A stretch of 64,000 bases of DNA from Oryzisolibacter sp. LB2S (GCF_040732315.1 NZ_CP160388.1:1575501-1639500); one strand, 5' to 3'; positions 28,208 through 40,851 are shown, counted from the stretch's first letter. The notes: a model not told the origin generated them from the sequence alone. A program made the numbers and translations.

Positions 28208-30652
28208 ATGCAATTTCCCGAATCCTGGTTGCGTGAGTTCTGCAACCCGCCGCTGACCACCCAAGAGCTGGCCGACACCCTGACCATGGCCGGCCTGGAG
28301 GTCGAAGAGCTCGCGCCCGTGGCGCCGCCGTTCACCAAGATCGTCGTCGGCGAGATCAAGGACGCCCAGCCGCACCCCAACGCCGACCGCCTGCGCGTGT
28401 GCCAGGTCGATGTGGGCGCGCCCGAGCCGCTCACCATCGTCTGCGGCGCGCCCAATGCGCGCGTGGGCATCAAGGTGCCCTGCGCCATGGTGGGCGCCGA
28501 GCTGCCCCCGGGCGAGGATGGCAAGCCCTTTCTCATCAAGGTCGGCAAGCTGCGCGGCGTGGAGAGCTTTGGCATGCTGTGCTCGGCGCGCGAGCTCAAG
28601 CTCTCCGAGGACCATGGCGGCCTGCTCGAGCTGCCCGCCGACGCGCCGCTGGGCCAGGACATCCGCCAGTACCTGAATCTGGACGACACGCTGTTCACGC
28701 TGAAACTCACGCCCAACCTCGCGCATTGCCTGAGCGTCTACGGCATCGCGCGCGAGGTCGCCGCGCTCACCGGCGCGCCGCTCAAGGCGCCGGAGTTTCC
28801 CCGCGTCGCCACGGCCATCGACGACCGCCTGCCCGTGCGCATCAGTGCCACCGACCTGTGCGGGCGCTTCTCGGGCCGCGTGATCCGCAACGTCAACATG
28901 CGTGCGGCTACGCCCCAGTGGATGGTCGATCGCCTGGCGCGCTGCGGCCAGCGCAGCGTCTCGCCGCTGGTGGACATCTCCAACTACGTGATGTTCGAGT
29001 TCGGCCGCCCCTCGCACATCTTCGACCTCGACAAGATCCACGGCGGCCTGGATGTGCGCTGGGGCAGGGCGGGCGAATCGCTCAAGCTGCTCAACGGCAA
29101 CACCATCGGCGTCGACGAGAAGGTCGGCGTGATCGCCGACGACGAGGCCGTGGAGTCGCTCGCCGGCATCATGGGTGGCGACGCCACGGCCGTGTCCGAT
29201 GACACCCGCCACATCTATGTCGAGGCCGCCTTCTGGTGGCCCGAGGCCGTCGCCGGCCGCTCGCGCCGCTACAACTTCTCGACCGACGCCGGCCACCGCT
29301 TCGAGCGCGGCGTGGACCCCGAGCTCACCGTCGAGCATATCGAGCGCATCACCGCGCTCATCGTCGAGATCTGCGGCACGTCCGACACCGTCTGCGCGCC
29401 CATCGACGACCAGCGCGCCAACATGCCCGCCCGCAACCCCGTGCGCATGCGCGTGGCGCGCGCGGCCAAGGTCATCGGCATGCCGCTCACGCAGGCGCAA
29501 TGCGTCGATGCACTCGAGCGCCTGGGACTGCCGGTAGAGCAGGGCGAGGGCGAGGTCACCGTGGTGCCGCCGTCCTTCCGCTTCGACCTGCGCCTCGAGG
29601 AGGATCTGATCGAGGAAGTGGCGCGCGTTGTGGGCTACCACAACCTGCCGACCACCGCGCCGCTCGCGCCCACCAGCCCCAAGCTGCGCGCCGAGGCGCG
29701 CCGCAGCAGCTTTGCCGTGCGCCGCGAGCTCGCCGCGCTCGGCTACCAGGAGACCATCAACTTCAGCTTCGTCGAGGAACGATGGGAGCGGGAGCTGGCC
29801 GGCAACGAAGCGCCGATTCGCCTGCTCAACCCCATCGCCAGCCAGCTGAGCGTGATGCGCTCGTCGCTGCTGGGCTCGCTCCTGCAGGTCCTGAAGTTCA
29901 ACCTGGACCGCAAGGCCGGCCGCGTGCGCGTGTTCGAGCTCGGCCGCGTGTTCCTGCGCGACGCCAGCGTGCCGGCCAGCGACAGCACCGTGGCCGGCTA
30001 TGCCCAGCCCATGCGCGTGGCGGGCCTGGCCTATGGCGCGTCGGATGCGCTGCAATGGGGGCGCAAGGACAAGGCCGTGGACTTCTACGATGCCAAGGGC
30101 GATGTCGAGGCGCTGCTGGCACCGCTGAAACCCCGCTTCGAGCTCGCCACCCACCCCGCGCTGCACCCGGGCCGCTGCGCACGCGTGCTGCTCGATGGCC
30201 AGGCCATAGGCTTCGTCGGCGAGCTGCACCCGCAGTGGCGCCAGTCCTGGGACCTGCCCGGTGCGCCGGTGCTGTTCGAGCTCAAGCTCGACGCCGTGCT
30301 GCAGCGCCAGGTGCCGGCCTTCCGCGCCGTCGCCAAGCGCCAGCTGGTCGAGCGCGACATCGCCGTGGTCGTCGCCGAGCGCGTCACCCACGACGAAGTG
30401 ATGGGCGCCATTGCGGCGGCACTGCCCGCGCAGCTGTTGCGCTCGGCGACGCTGTTCGACGTGTTCCGCCCCCAGCCGCAGCGCGCAGGCGAGGGCGTGC
30501 CCGCGGGCGGCCTGGCCCAGGGCGAGAAAAGCCTTGCCATCCGCCTGTCCCTGGGCAGCGATGCAGAGGCACTCACCGAGGCGCAGATCGACAGCGCCGT
30601 ACAAACCGTACTGCAGGCCCTGGGCCAACAGACTGGAGCGAGGTTGCGATGA
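28208..30652 (+). CDS. pheT: Phenylalanyl-tRNA synthetase beta subunit
   Basis: 814 residues with the usual domain order: N-terminal region ([20 protein letters not shown]), EMAP-II-like tRNA-binding domain ([20 protein letters not shown]), B3/B4 editing domain ([20 protein letters not shown]), B5 domain, catalytic-like core, and the C-terminal FDX-ACB domain ([20 protein letters not shown]). Together with PheS it forms the tetramer; the B3/B4 domain hydrolyses mischarged Tyr-tRNA-Phe. The stop overlaps the ihfA start. Confidence 0.98.
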   Translation: MQFPESWLREFCNPPLTTQELADTLTMAGLEVEELAPVAPPFTKIVVGEIKDAQPHPNADRLRVCQVDVGAPEPLTIVCGAPNARVGIKVPCAMVGAELPPGEDGKPFLIKVGKLRGVESFGMLCSARELKLSEDHGGLLELPADAPLGQDIRQYLNLDDTLFTLKLTPNLAHCLSVYGIAREVAALTGAPLKAPEFPRVATAIDDRLPVRISATDLCGRFSGRVIRNVNMRAATPQWMVDRLARCGQRSVSPLVDISNYVMFEFGRPSHIFDLDKIHGGLDVRWGRAGESLKLLNGNTIGVDEKVGVIADDEAVESLAGIMGGDATAVSDDTRHIYVEAAFWWPEAVAGRSRRYNFSTDAGHRFERGVDPELTVEHIERITALIVEICGTSDTVCAPIDDQRANMPARNPVRMRVARAAKVIGMPLTQAQCVDALERLGLPVEQGEGEVTVVPPSFRFDLRLEEDLIEEVARVVGYHNLPTTAPLAPTSPKLRAEARRSSFAVRRELAALGYQETINFSFVEERWERELAGNEAPIRLLNPIASQLSVMRSSLLGSLLQVLKFNLDRKAGRVRVFELGRVFLRDASVPASDSTVAGYAQPMRVAGLAYGASDALQWGRKDKAVDFYDAKGDVEALLAPLKPRFELATHPALHPGRCARVLLDGQAIGFVGELHPQWRQSWDLPGAPVLFELKLDAVLQRQVPAFRAVAKRQLVERDIAVVVAERVTHDEVMGAIAAALPAQLLRSATLFDVFRPQPQRAGEGVPAGGLAQGEKSLAIRLSLGSDAEALTEAQIDSAVQTVLQALGQQTGARLR

Positions 30653-30990
30653 CATTGGGTACCGAACCCGAGGCGTTCGAATTCACGGTGGATAGCCTCG
30701 AGACGCAGGCCTTGACCAAGGCGCAGCTGGCCGATCTGCTGTTCGAGCAGATCGGGCTGAACAAGCGTGAATCCAAGGACATGGTGGACGCGTTCTTCGA
30801 ACGCATCGTGCAAAGCCTGGTGGCGGGCGAGGACGTGAAGCTCTCGGGCTTCGGCAACTTCCAGGTGCGCACCAAGGCCCCCAGGCCCGGGCGCAACCCG
30901 CGCACGGGCGAGGCCATCCCCATCGAGGCCAGGCGCGTGGTGACCTTTCACGCCAGCAGCAAGCTCAAGGAGCAGATCCAGGGCAGTTGA
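30649..30990 (+). CDS. ihfA: Integration host factor alpha subunit
   Basis: DNA-bending nucleoid protein, partner of IhfB. 113 residues: [60 protein letters not shown], with the DNA-intercalating Pro in the RNPRTGE arm region. The N-terminus is about 15-20 residues longer than E. coli IhfA, as is common in Burkholderiales. The ATG overlaps the pheT stop (ATGA), so translation is coupled. IHF normally assists sigma-54 promoters, such as those at 4.5 and 5.7 kb. Confidence 0.96.
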   Translation: MTLGTEPEAFEFTVDSLETQALTKAQLADLLFEQIGLNKRESKDMVDAFFERIVQSLVAGEDVKLSGFGNFQVRTKAPRPGRNPRTGEAIPIEARRVVTFHASSKLKEQIQGS

Positions 30991-31080
30991 CCCTGCTTTG
31001 CGTTTCTACGGCCCGCGGGGCTGGCAAGCCGCTGGTGGCGGTAGTACGCTCCAACGCTTTGCGGCCCCAACACTGACCTC

Positions 31081-31503
31081 ATGAGCTCTGTGCTGCCTCC
31101 CATTCCGGCCAAGCGCTACTTCACCATCGGTGAGGTGGCACAGTTGTGCGGCGTCAAACCCCATGTCCTGCGCTACTGGGAGCAGGAGTTCTCGCAGCTG
31201 CGCCCGGTCAAGCGCCGTGGCAATCGCCGCTACTACCAGCACCATGAGGTGCTGATGATCCGGCGCATTCGTGATCTGCTGTACGACCAGGGTTTCACCA
31301 TCAGCGGCGCACGCAACCGCCTGCAGGAACTGGCGCATTCGGACAGGGAGGTCCACGCGGCAGATCTGCCCGTCGAGGTCGAAGACGTCGAGGCCGCGCC
31401 CTCCGCACAGACCGGTACGCCATTGGACGAACGTCCCTGCACACCCCTTGACGTCGCGCAGCTCCGAAAAGAATTGGAAGAAATTCGCGCTTTTCTTCTT
31501 TAG
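31081..31503 (+). CDS. MerR family transcriptional regulator
   Basis: 140 residues. N-terminal winged helix with YFTIGEVAQLCGVKPHVLRY, WEQEFSQLRPVKRRGNRRYY and a helix RRIRDLLYDQGFTISGARNR; a short acidic tail with no metal-binding Cys cluster. This regulator type is regularly found directly after ihfA. Its signal is unknown. Starts 90 bases after ihfA and ends just before the tRNA-Pro promoter. Confidence 0.92.
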   Translation: MSSVLPPIPAKRYFTIGEVAQLCGVKPHVLRYWEQEFSQLRPVKRRGNRRYYQHHEVLMIRRIRDLLYDQGFTISGARNRLQELAHSDREVHAADLPVEVEDVEAAPSAQTGTPLDERPCTPLDVAQLRKELEEIRAFLL

Positions 31504-31519
31504 CGCCAAATTTTCAATA

Positions 31520-31525
31520 TAGAAT
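31520..31525 (+). promoter_or_regulatory. -10 element of tRNA-Pro
   Basis: TAGAAT 11 bases before the mature tRNA 5' end, in an AT-rich stretch after merR; no clear -35. Confidence 0.5.
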
Positions 31526-31536
31526 ACAAGTCTTGT

Positions 31537-31613
31537 CGGCGTGTAGCGCAGCCTGGTAGCGCACTTGCATGGGGTGCAAGGGGTCGCGAGTTCGAATCCC
31601 GCCACGCCGACCA
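31537..31613 (+). tRNA. tRNA-Pro (anticodon GGG)
   Basis: 77 bases with complete cloverleaf: acceptor CGGCGTG/CACGCCG, D-arm GCGC...GCGC, anticodon stem CTTGC/GCAAG with loop ATGGGGT (anticodon GGG), T-arm with GTTCGAATC, discriminator A and encoded CCA. Read codons CCC/CCU. Transcribed with a terminator directly after it. Confidence 0.97.
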
Positions 31614-31620
31614 TTTATAC

Positions 31621-31655
31621 AAGGACTTAGCTTCGAAAAGGGGCTAAGTCCTTTT
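31621..31655 (+). terminator. Terminator of tRNA-Pro
   Basis: 11-bp perfect stem (31621-31631 with 31643-31653) and TTTT, starting 7 bases after CCA. Confidence 0.9.
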
Positions 31656-31919
31656 CTCTTTCTGGCCCGCGATGGGCTCGTTGTACCAACTGACGCACGT
31701 GCCCCGAGGGGTGCTCGGCAAGGCTGCCTTTGCTGCTTCCTCTTTGTATGGAACTGTTTGCAGGTAGGTTTGCCCCCACGTTTGCCCCCACAGTTCAGAA
31801 GGCTTTGGTGCACTGTGGGCCTTTTTGATGCGCTGATGGTTTCCGCGTCCCGCTCTGGGGTCTTGGCATGCTGACGGGTTGTGGCATCGGCCGCAAGCAA
31901 GTCTGGGCGCCTATCGATT
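31656..31919. other. Gene-free stretch after tRNA-Pro, with tandem 12-mer; possible integration scar
   Basis: No gene can be supported. An exact tandem repeat GTTTGCCCCCAC lies at 31768-31779 and 31780-31791. On the minus strand an uninterrupted frame without a start codon runs from about 31913 to 31648 and reads ...SELWGQTWGQTYLQTVPY... across the repeat; it may be a decayed piece of a mobile-element gene. Position next to a tRNA 3' end fits an old integration site, but no duplicated attachment site was found. Confidence 0.4.
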
Positions 31920-31925
31920 TATAAT
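31920..31925 (+). promoter_or_regulatory. -10 box of carAB promoter
   Basis: Perfect TATAAT, giving a 5' UTR of about 113 bases before carA. The -35 region is poor, hinting at activator dependence or regulation. Confidence 0.6.
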
Positions 31926-31936
31926 GAGAGGCTTTC

Positions 31937-32022
31937 CCGCAAAAACGTCGCCCGGCCGCATCCAAAGCAAATCCCAACCAAGCAGCAGTCCGCAAGACAG
32001 TTTTTTGCGGATTCCGGGCGAC
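31937..32022 (+). promoter_or_regulatory. Structured carA 5' leader with alternative pairings
   Basis: Outer stem GTCGCCCGG/CCGGGCGAC (31947-31955 with 32014-32022) is perfect over 9 bp. Inside it, hairpin TCCGCAA/TTGCGGA (31989-31995 with 32005-32011). The 5' end of the transcript, CCGCAAAAA (31937-31945), is perfectly complementary over 9 bp to TTTTTGCGG (32002-32010), competing with the inner hairpin and interleaved with the outer stem (pseudoknot topology). This suggests a switching leader controlling carAB, but no known riboswitch class was recognised. Confidence 0.55.
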
Positions 32023-32044
32023 CCGACTCACTTCGGAGAACCCA

Positions 32045-33222
32045 GTGCTTTCGTCTCTCAAGACAGCTTTTCCGCCAGCCATCCTGGCGCTCGCAGACGG
32101 CACGGTCTTTATTGGCAATTCCATCGGTAGCGCCGGCACCACCGTCGGCGAAGTGGTGTTCAACACCGCCATGACGGGCTACCAGGAAATCCTCACGGAT
32201 CCCAGCTACTGCCAGCAGATCGTCACCCTGACCTATCCCCACATCGGCAACTACGGTGTCAACGAAGAGGACATGGAGTCCGCCAAGGTGCAGGCGGCGG
32301 GCCTGATCATTCGCGACCTGCCGCTCATCGCGAGCAACTTCCGCATGCAGCAAAGCCTGCCGCAGTTTCTTGCCGCCCAGGGCACGGTGGCCATTGCCAA
32401 CATCGATACCCGCAAGCTCACGCGCCTGCTGCGCGAGAAGGGGGCGCAGAACGGCGCCATCGTGGGCCTGGCCGCCGGTGAGGAGGTGACGGACGAGCGC
32501 ATCGCCGCCGCCGTGGACGCCGCCCGCAATGCACCGAGCATGGCCGGCCTCGATCTGGCCAAGGTGGTCAGCACGCCCACCCCCTACGTCTGGGAGCAGA
32601 CCGAGTGGCAACTCGGCAAGGGCTTCGGCAAGGTGGAGGCGCCACGCTTTCATGTGGTGGCCTATGACTTCGGCGTCAAGCGCAACATCCTGCGCATGCT
32701 GGCCGAGCGCGGCTGCAAGCTGACCGTGGTGCCGGCGCAGACCTCCGCCCAGGAGGCGCTGGCGCTCAAGCCCGATGGCATTTTCCTTTCCAACGGCCCT
32801 GGCGACCCGGAGCCCTGCACCTACGCCATCGAGGCCGCGCGCACCTTCCTGGCCAGTAGCATGCCGGTCTTCGGCATCTGCCTGGGGCATCAGATCATGG
32901 CCCTGGCGCTGGGGGCGCAGACCTTCAAGATGCCCCATGGCCACCATGGTGGCAACCACCCGGTGAAGACGCTGGACAGCGGCCATGTCTGCATCACCAG
33001 CCAGAACCATGGCTTTGCCGTGGAGGCTGATTCGCTGCCCGCGCACGCACGGGCCACCCATGTGAGCCTGTTCGACGGCACGCTGCAGGGCCTGGAGTGC
33101 ACCGACCGCCCGGCCTTCAGCTTCCAGGGCCACCCCGAGGCCGCGCCCGGCCCCAACGACATCGGCCACCTGTTCGACCGCTTCATCGACTCCATGGCGG
33201 CGGCGAGCCAGGAGAAAAAATA

Positions 33223-33223
<1 letters not shown>
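32045..33223 (+). CDS. carA: Carbamoyl-phosphate synthase small (glutaminase) subunit
   Basis: Hydrolyses glutamine to supply ammonia to CarB for carbamoyl phosphate, used in arginine and pyrimidine synthesis. 392 residues: N-terminal domain [40 protein letters not shown], and class I glutaminase domain with catalytic Cys in [13 protein letters not shown] and His/Glu in [13 protein letters not shown]. The start is GTG at 32045 with CGGAGAAC upstream; it is supported by conservation of the [17 protein letters not shown]-terminus. The stop overlaps the carB start. Confidence 0.97.
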
Positions 33224-36468
<3,245 letters not shown>

Positions 36469-36534
36469 GTGCAGCAGCGGGTTTTAGTGGACGAGCCGCG
36501 CGGCAAACGCGGCATAATCCACGCCTGAATGAAT

Positions 36535-36570
36535 AACCGCCGCCCGGCAACGCGCGGCGGTTTGCTTTTT
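36535..36570 (+). terminator. Terminator / greA leader attenuator
   Basis: 9-bp stem AACCGCCGC/GCGGCGGTT (36535-36543 with 36554-36562), then TTTGCTTTTT, ending 25 bases before the greA ATG. A CATAAT -10-like box lies upstream at 36513-36518, so the hairpin may end a short greA leader RNA, as GraL does in E. coli, or simply end carAB. Confidence 0.75.
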
Positions 36571-36595
36571 GCTTCTGGAATCTGGAGACTGACCC

Positions 36596-37072
36596 ATGGC
36601 CACCATTCCCATCACCAAGCGCGGCGCCGAGCAACTGAAGGCCGAGTTGCACCGCCTCAAGACCGTAGAGCGCCCCGCCGTCATCAACGCCATTGCCGAG
36701 GCGCGCGCCCAGGGCGACCTGAGCGAGAACGCCGAGTACGAGGCCGCCAAGGACCGCCAGGGCTTCATCGAGGGCCGCATCCTCGAGGTCGAGGGCAAGC
36801 TGTCGGCGGCCCAGATCATCGACCCCGCCCAGCTCGATGCGGGCGGCCGCGTGGTGTTCGGCGCCACCGTGGAGCTCGAGGACGAGGACAGCGGCGACAC
36901 CGTCACCTACCAGATCGTGGGCGAGGACGAGGCCGACCTCAAGCTCGGTCGCATCAACGTCTCCAGCCCCATTGCGCGCGCCCTGATCGGCAAGGAAGAG
37001 GGCGACACCGCCGAAGTTCAGGCCCCGGGCGGCGTGCGCCGCTACGAGGTGGTCGCGGTCAGCTACATCTGA
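36596..37072 (+). CDS. greA: Transcription elongation factor GreA
   Basis: 158 residues. The N-terminal coiled-coil ([40 protein letters not shown], with the acidic tip D and E) enters the RNA polymerase secondary channel to stimulate transcript cleavage in backtracked complexes; the C-terminal FKBP-like domain ([20 protein letters not shown]) binds polymerase. ATG at 36596. Confidence 0.98.
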   Translation: MATIPITKRGAEQLKAELHRLKTVERPAVINAIAEARAQGDLSENAEYEAAKDRQGFIEGRILEVEGKLSAAQIIDPAQLDAGGRVVFGATVELEDEDSGDTVTYQIVGEDEADLKLGRINVSSPIARALIGKEEGDTAEVQAPGGVRRYEVVAVSYI

Positions 37073-37103
37073 GCGGCCGGGAGCCTCTAGACCCCCGCAG
37101 CCC

Positions 37104-37517
37104 ATGCGCGAACGCCTTCCCGTCCTCTCCGCCGCCCTGTGGTGGGGCAGCCTGTCGGCCATCGGCTTTCTGGCCGTGCCGCTGCTGTTCGCCCACCTGC
37201 CCACGCCGGCGCAGGCGGGGAATATGGCGGCAAGGCTGTTCGAGGCGCAGACCTATGTTTCCATAGCATGCTGCGCACTTCTTCTGGTCATTTCAAAGCC
37301 AAAACATGCGCAAACGCAAGCCCGCTGGGCGCGAACAGCTATGGTTTTTGTGATCGGCGGCCTGCTGCTCGCGCTGCTCGTGCAGTACGGCGTGGCGCCG
37401 CGCATCGTGGCGCGCCAGAACCTGCGCCTGTGGCATGGTGCCGGCAGCCTGATGTATCTGCTGCAGTGGCTGTGCGCGCTGCGCGTGCTGTGGATCACGG
37501 CGCGTGAGGGTGAGTAG
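37104..37517 (+). CDS. DUF4149 family membrane protein
   Basis: 137 residues with about four membrane helices: LWWGSLSAIGFLAVPLLFAH, a central pair, and WHGAGSLMYLLQWLCALRVL, the DUF4149 layout. No function is known. It starts 31 bases after greA and may be co-transcribed. Residues around CALLLVISKPKHAQTQARWA come from a dispersed repeat read on the opposite strand, which may explain an unusual cytoplasmic loop. Confidence 0.85.
   Translation: MRERLPVLSAALWWGSLSAIGFLAVPLLFAHLPTPAQAGNMAARLFEAQTYVSIACCALLLVISKPKHAQTQARWARTAMVFVIGGLLLALLVQYGVAPRIVARQNLRLWHGAGSLMYLLQWLCALRVLWITAREGE
37290..37354 (-). repeat. Dispersed ~60 bp element, copy 7, inside DUF4149 gene
   Basis: On the minus strand: ATCACAAAAACCATAGCTGT, GCGC, a diverged middle, then GTTTTGGCTTTGAAAT. 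Same order as other copies, inverse to the gene. Confidence 0.65.
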
Positions 37518-37562
37518 CCTGCAGGGCAGCTTCGGTTGTTTGTGCGGCGCGGAGATTTGTTG

Positions 37563-38918
37563 ATGACACGCATCAAGACCATCTTCTGGGCCGCGCTGGC
37601 GCTGGTCGCCGTGCTCTGGTTTGCTGCCGACCCCGCGGCGCTGCGTGTGGCCGGGTTCTTTCCGCTGCGCGGCGCCATGGTGCAGATCAGCGGCCTTCTG
37701 GCCATGACCTGCATGAGCGTGGCGATGATTCTTGCGCTGCGGCCGCGCTGGCCCGAGCGCTGGATCGGCGGGCTCGACAAGATGTACCGCCTGCACAAGT
37801 GGCTGGGCATAGGCGGGCTGGTGCTCGCCATCGTCCACTGGCTCTGGGCCAAGGGGCCCAAGTGGGCCGTCGGCTTCGGCTGGCTGACCCGCCCCGAGCG
37901 CGGGCCGCGGCCTGCGGCCGGCAGTGCGGTCGAGGAGGTCTTGCGCACCTGGCGCGGCACGGCCGAAGGCATTGGTGAATGGGCCTTCTACGCCGCCGTG
38001 CTGCTGATCGCCGTGGCGCTCATCCACCGCATTTCCTACCGCGCGTTCTACCAGACGCACAGGTGGCTGGCGCTGGCCTACCTGGTCCTGGTGTTTCACA
38101 CCGTGGTGCTGATGAAACTCCCGTATTGGTCCAGCCCCCTGGGCCTGGTCATGGCGCTCCTGCTGGCCTATGCAAGCGCCGCGGCGCTGGTGGTGCTGGC
38201 GCGCCGCGTGGGCGCGCGCCGCAAGGTGGCTGGCACGGTGACCCAGCTGCAATACTTTCCGGAGCTGCGCGTACTCAGGGGCGACATCGACATCCCCCAA
38301 GGCTGGCCGGGGCACAAGCCGGGTCAGTTCGCCTTCGTCACGACGGGCGACACCGACGATGCACACCCGTTCACGATCGCCTCGGCCTGGAATCCGGCCG
38401 AGCCGCGGCTCACCTTCGTCACCAAGGAACTGGGCGACTACACGCAGCGTCTGCCCGAGGTGCTGCACATCGGCCAGCCCGCGCGCATCGAGGGCCCCTA
38501 CGGCTGCTTTACCTTCGAGGACGATTGCGCGCGGCAGATCTGGATAGGCGGTGGCATAGGCATCACGCCCTTCATTGCCCGCATGCAGCAGCTGGCCATG
38601 GACCGGCAGGCCTATGTGGGCCGCCCGCGTGTGCAGCAGGTCGACCTCTTTCACACCACGGCCGACTGGAGCGAGGACGCCATCGCCCAGCTCAGGGCCG
38701 ACGCCGAGGCGGCCGGCATACGCCTGCATGTGCTGCACGATGGGCGCGACGGCCGGCTCACGGGCGAGCGCATTCGCCAGACCGTGCCGGACTGGCAGCA
38801 GGCCAGCATCTGGTTTTGCGGGCCTGCGGGCTTTGGCGCGGCCCTGCGCAGGGACTTTGCCGCCAGCGGCATGCCGGTGGCCCGGCGCTTTCATCAGGAG
38901 CTGTTCGCCATGCGCTGA
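37563..38918 (+). CDS. Ferric reductase-like transmembrane protein with FAD/NAD module
   Basis: 451 residues. The N-terminal half has about six membrane segments with heme-ligating His candidates (KMYRLHKWLGIGGLVLAIVH; YQTHRWLALAYLVLVFHTVV). The C-terminal half is a ferredoxin-reductase-like module: FAD motif HPFTIASAWNPAE, and NAD-binding GGGIGITPFIARM and WFCGPAGFG. It moves electrons from NAD(P)H through FAD and heme across the inner membrane to ferric iron or another acceptor. ATG 37563 overlaps a TGATG context 45 bases past the DUF4149 stop. The electron acceptor is unknown. Confidence 0.9.
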   Translation: MTRIKTIFWAALALVAVLWFAADPAALRVAGFFPLRGAMVQISGLLAMTCMSVAMILALRPRWPERWIGGLDKMYRLHKWLGIGGLVLAIVHWLWAKGPKWAVGFGWLTRPERGPRPAAGSAVEEVLRTWRGTAEGIGEWAFYAAVLLIAVALIHRISYRAFYQTHRWLALAYLVLVFHTVVLMKLPYWSSPLGLVMALLLAYASAAALVVLARRVGARRKVAGTVTQLQYFPELRVLRGDIDIPQGWPGHKPGQFAFVTTGDTDDAHPFTIASAWNPAEPRLTFVTKELGDYTQRLPEVLHIGQPARIEGPYGCFTFEDDCARQIWIGGGIGITPFIARMQQLAMDRQAYVGRPRVQQVDLFHTTADWSEDAIAQLRADAEAAGIRLHVLHDGRDGRLTGERIRQTVPDWQQASIWFCGPAGFGAALRRDFAASGMPVARRFHQELFAMR

Positions 38919-38966
38919 TGCGCCTGGCGCCCGTGGGGTGACGCGCCAGCGCGCGTTGGCTTGAGC

Positions 38967-39704
38967 TTACTCGCGCCAGTGCTCGGCCACCCAGGTGGCG
39001 GGTTCGATGTGGCGAAAGCGCCGGTTGCGCCGACCGGCTAGGGCGTCCGGCGGGTTGCATTCGCCGTGGAAGATGACCACGCGCGCGCCGGGCGGCACAA
39101 AGGGCGCCTTCCAGTAGTTGGTGGGCCAGCGCGGAATGCCGTGGTACTTGAAGCTCGGGCACCAGGCCTTGGGCCAGTACTGCAGCTTGCCCTGCTTGTG
39201 CATGACGTCGGACAGATAGGCCTGCTCGTTGCGGAACTTGCGCCGAATCTCCTCGAAGTGGCCGCGAAAGTACTCCAGCACGTCCGGGTGCGCGCCCAGC
39301 TCGAAGCGATACACGGAGGAGTTGCCCGTGATGCGCCAGGGCCGCTTGTAGTCGTGGATGATGAGAAATTCACCGGGTTGGGTGAAGAAGTCATCGAGCG
39401 AGCCGACCACCACCACGTCCACGTCCAGGAACAGCGCCGTGCCCTTGAGGCCGTGCAGGTCGGCGGCAAAGGTGGCCAGCTTGTTCCAGCCGCGCTCGGG
39501 AATGCCCGCGGGCAGCTTCAGGGGCGGAATCGGCAGGCATTGCACCTCGGAACGAATGCCCAGGGTGTCGTCCGTCAGGCAGACGAAGTTGAAGTCGCCG
39601 CTCAGGTGGCGGCGCACCATGGCGTAGAGCCGGTTGACATACTCGGGGCCGTATTTCGTGCCCCATTTCATGCAGATCACATGGCGCTGTGGCGACTGGC
39701 TCAT
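38967..39704 (-). CDS. Glycosyltransferase-like protein (GT-A fold)
   Basis: 245 residues. It begins HVICMKWGTKYGPEYVNRLY and carries a DxD motif in TALFLDVDVVVVGSLDDFF, as in nucleotide-sugar transferases, with later LGAHPDVLEYFRGHFEEIRR and VIFHGECNPPDAL. Donor and acceptor cannot be assigned; no sugar-pathway genes are adjacent. The start ATG at 39704 overlaps the yhbY stop (TGATG), showing translational coupling. Confidence 0.82.
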   Translation of the reverse strand: MSQSPQRHVICMKWGTKYGPEYVNRLYAMVRRHLSGDFNFVCLTDDTLGIRSEVQCLPIPPLKLPAGIPERGWNKLATFAADLHGLKGTALFLDVDVVVVGSLDDFFTQPGEFLIIHDYKRPWRITGNSSVYRFELGAHPDVLEYFRGHFEEIRRKFRNEQAYLSDVMHKQGKLQYWPKAWCPSFKYHGIPRWPTNYWKAPFVPPGARVVIFHGECNPPDALAGRRNRRFRHIEPATWVAEHWRE

Positions 39705-40177
39705 CACTGGCCCTGGCTCTTCTTGATGGACTTGGGCTTGGCCTTCTTGGCGCGCTTGATCTGTCCGCCGGCGGTGAGGCGTTGGTTGCCCAGCACGCGC
39801 AGCTGCTTGACCTCGGGGCGCTGGCCGGGGCGGCCGAACTTGAGCACCTTGACGTCGCGCGGGCCGGGCATGCGGCCCTCGTCCACCGCCTTTTCCTTGG
39901 GCGGGATCGGGCGCCAGAGCACCAGCAGCTTGCCGATGTGCTGGATGGGTGCGGCGTTGAGATCGTCGGCGAGCTGCTGGTACATCTGCTCGCGCGCGGC
40001 GCGGTCGTCGCCGAACACGCGCACCTTGATCAGGCCATGGGCGTTGAGCGCGGCGTCGATTTCCTTTTGCACCGCCGGCGTGAGACCATCGGCGCCGATC
40101 ATGACCACGGGGTCCAGATGGTGGGCCTGTGCGCGGTGTTCCCGGCGCTCGGCCGGAGTCAATTGAATTTGGGGCAT
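39704..40177 (-). CDS. yhbY: CRS1-YhbY domain RNA-binding protein
   Basis: 157 residues. The N-terminal ~97 residues form the CRM domain (MPQIQLTPAERREHRAQAHH, the GxxG loop in MIGADGLT, LIKVRVFGDDRAAREQM). It associates with pre-50S subunits in E. coli. A basic C-terminal tail (KRAKKAKPKSIKKSQ) extends beyond E. coli YhbY (97 residues), as in other Betaproteobacteria. Divergent from rlmE with only 20 bases between start codons, as YhbY and RlmE both act on the 50S subunit. Confidence 0.93.
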   Translation of the reverse strand: MPQIQLTPAERREHRAQAHHLDPVVMIGADGLTPAVQKEIDAALNAHGLIKVRVFGDDRAAREQMYQQLADDLNAAPIQHIGKLLVLWRPIPPKEKAVDEGRMPGPRDVKVLKFGRPGQRPEVKQLRVLGNQRLTAGGQIKRAKKAKPKSIKKSQGQ

Positions 40178-40197
40178 AGGACGTATTATCTCAACGC

Positions 40198-40851
40198 ATG
40201 AAAGTTCAGACCAAAAGCAAGAAGGTCAACAAGGCATGGCTCAACGACCATGTCAATGATCCCTATGTGAAACTCGCGCAGAAAGAGGGCTACCGCGCCC
40301 GCGCGGCCTACAAGCTCAAGGAGATCGACGAGCAGTTCGGCCTCATCAGGCCGGGCTGCACGGTGGTCGATCTCGGCTCCTCGCCCGGCGCCTGGAGCCA
40401 GTATGTGCGCCGGCGCCTCTCGCCCGGCGGCGCGGCCGTGGGCAAGCTTGCGGGCACCATCATCGCGCTGGACATCCTGCCCATGGAGCCCATCGAGGGC
40501 GTAACCTTTCTGCAGGGGGATTTTCGCGACGAGGAGGTGCTCGCGCGCCTGCAGCAGGCGGTGCAGGGCAGGCCTGTGGACGTGGTGGTGTCGGACATGG
40601 CGCCCAATCTGTCGGGCGTGGAGTCGGTCGATGCCGTGCGCATCAGCCACCTGATCGAGCTGGCCGTGGATTTCGCCGTGCACCACCTCAGGCCCGAGGG
40701 CGCCCTGGTCGTGAAGCTGTTTCACGGCAGCGGCTACAGCCAGCTGGTGCAGTTGTTCCGGGACACCTTCCGCGTCGTCAAGCCCGTCAAGCCCAAGGCG
40801 TCGCGGGACAGGTCGTCCGAGACCTTTCTGGTCGGCATCGGCCTCAAGTAG
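40198..40851 (+). CDS. rlmE: 23S rRNA 2'-O-methyltransferase (U2552)
   Basis: 217 residues (E. coli RlmE/FtsJ is 209). It methylates U2552 of 23S rRNA in the 50S subunit. SAM motif [15 protein letters not shown]; catalytic tetrad residues are in [12 protein letters not shown] (Lys), [13 protein letters not shown] (Asp), [10 protein letters not shown] (Lys) and SSETFLVG (Glu). Next to ftsH, the classical rlmE-ftsH order. Its promoter must lie largely inside yhbY. Confidence 0.97.
   Translation: MKVQTKSKKVNKAWLNDHVNDPYVKLAQKEGYRARAAYKLKEIDEQFGLIRPGCTVVDLGSSPGAWSQYVRRRLSPGGAAVGKLAGTIIALDILPMEPIEGVTFLQGDFRDEEVLARLQQAVQGRPVDVVVSDMAPNLSGVESVDAVRISHLIELAVDFAVHHLRPEGALVVKLFHGSGYSQLVQLFRDTFRVVKPVKPKASRDRSSETFLVGIGLK

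Noticed and set aside
31514..31900. Minus-strand ORF covering the tRNA-Pro gene
   Set aside because: It translates the tRNA and its terminator in antisense; not a gene.
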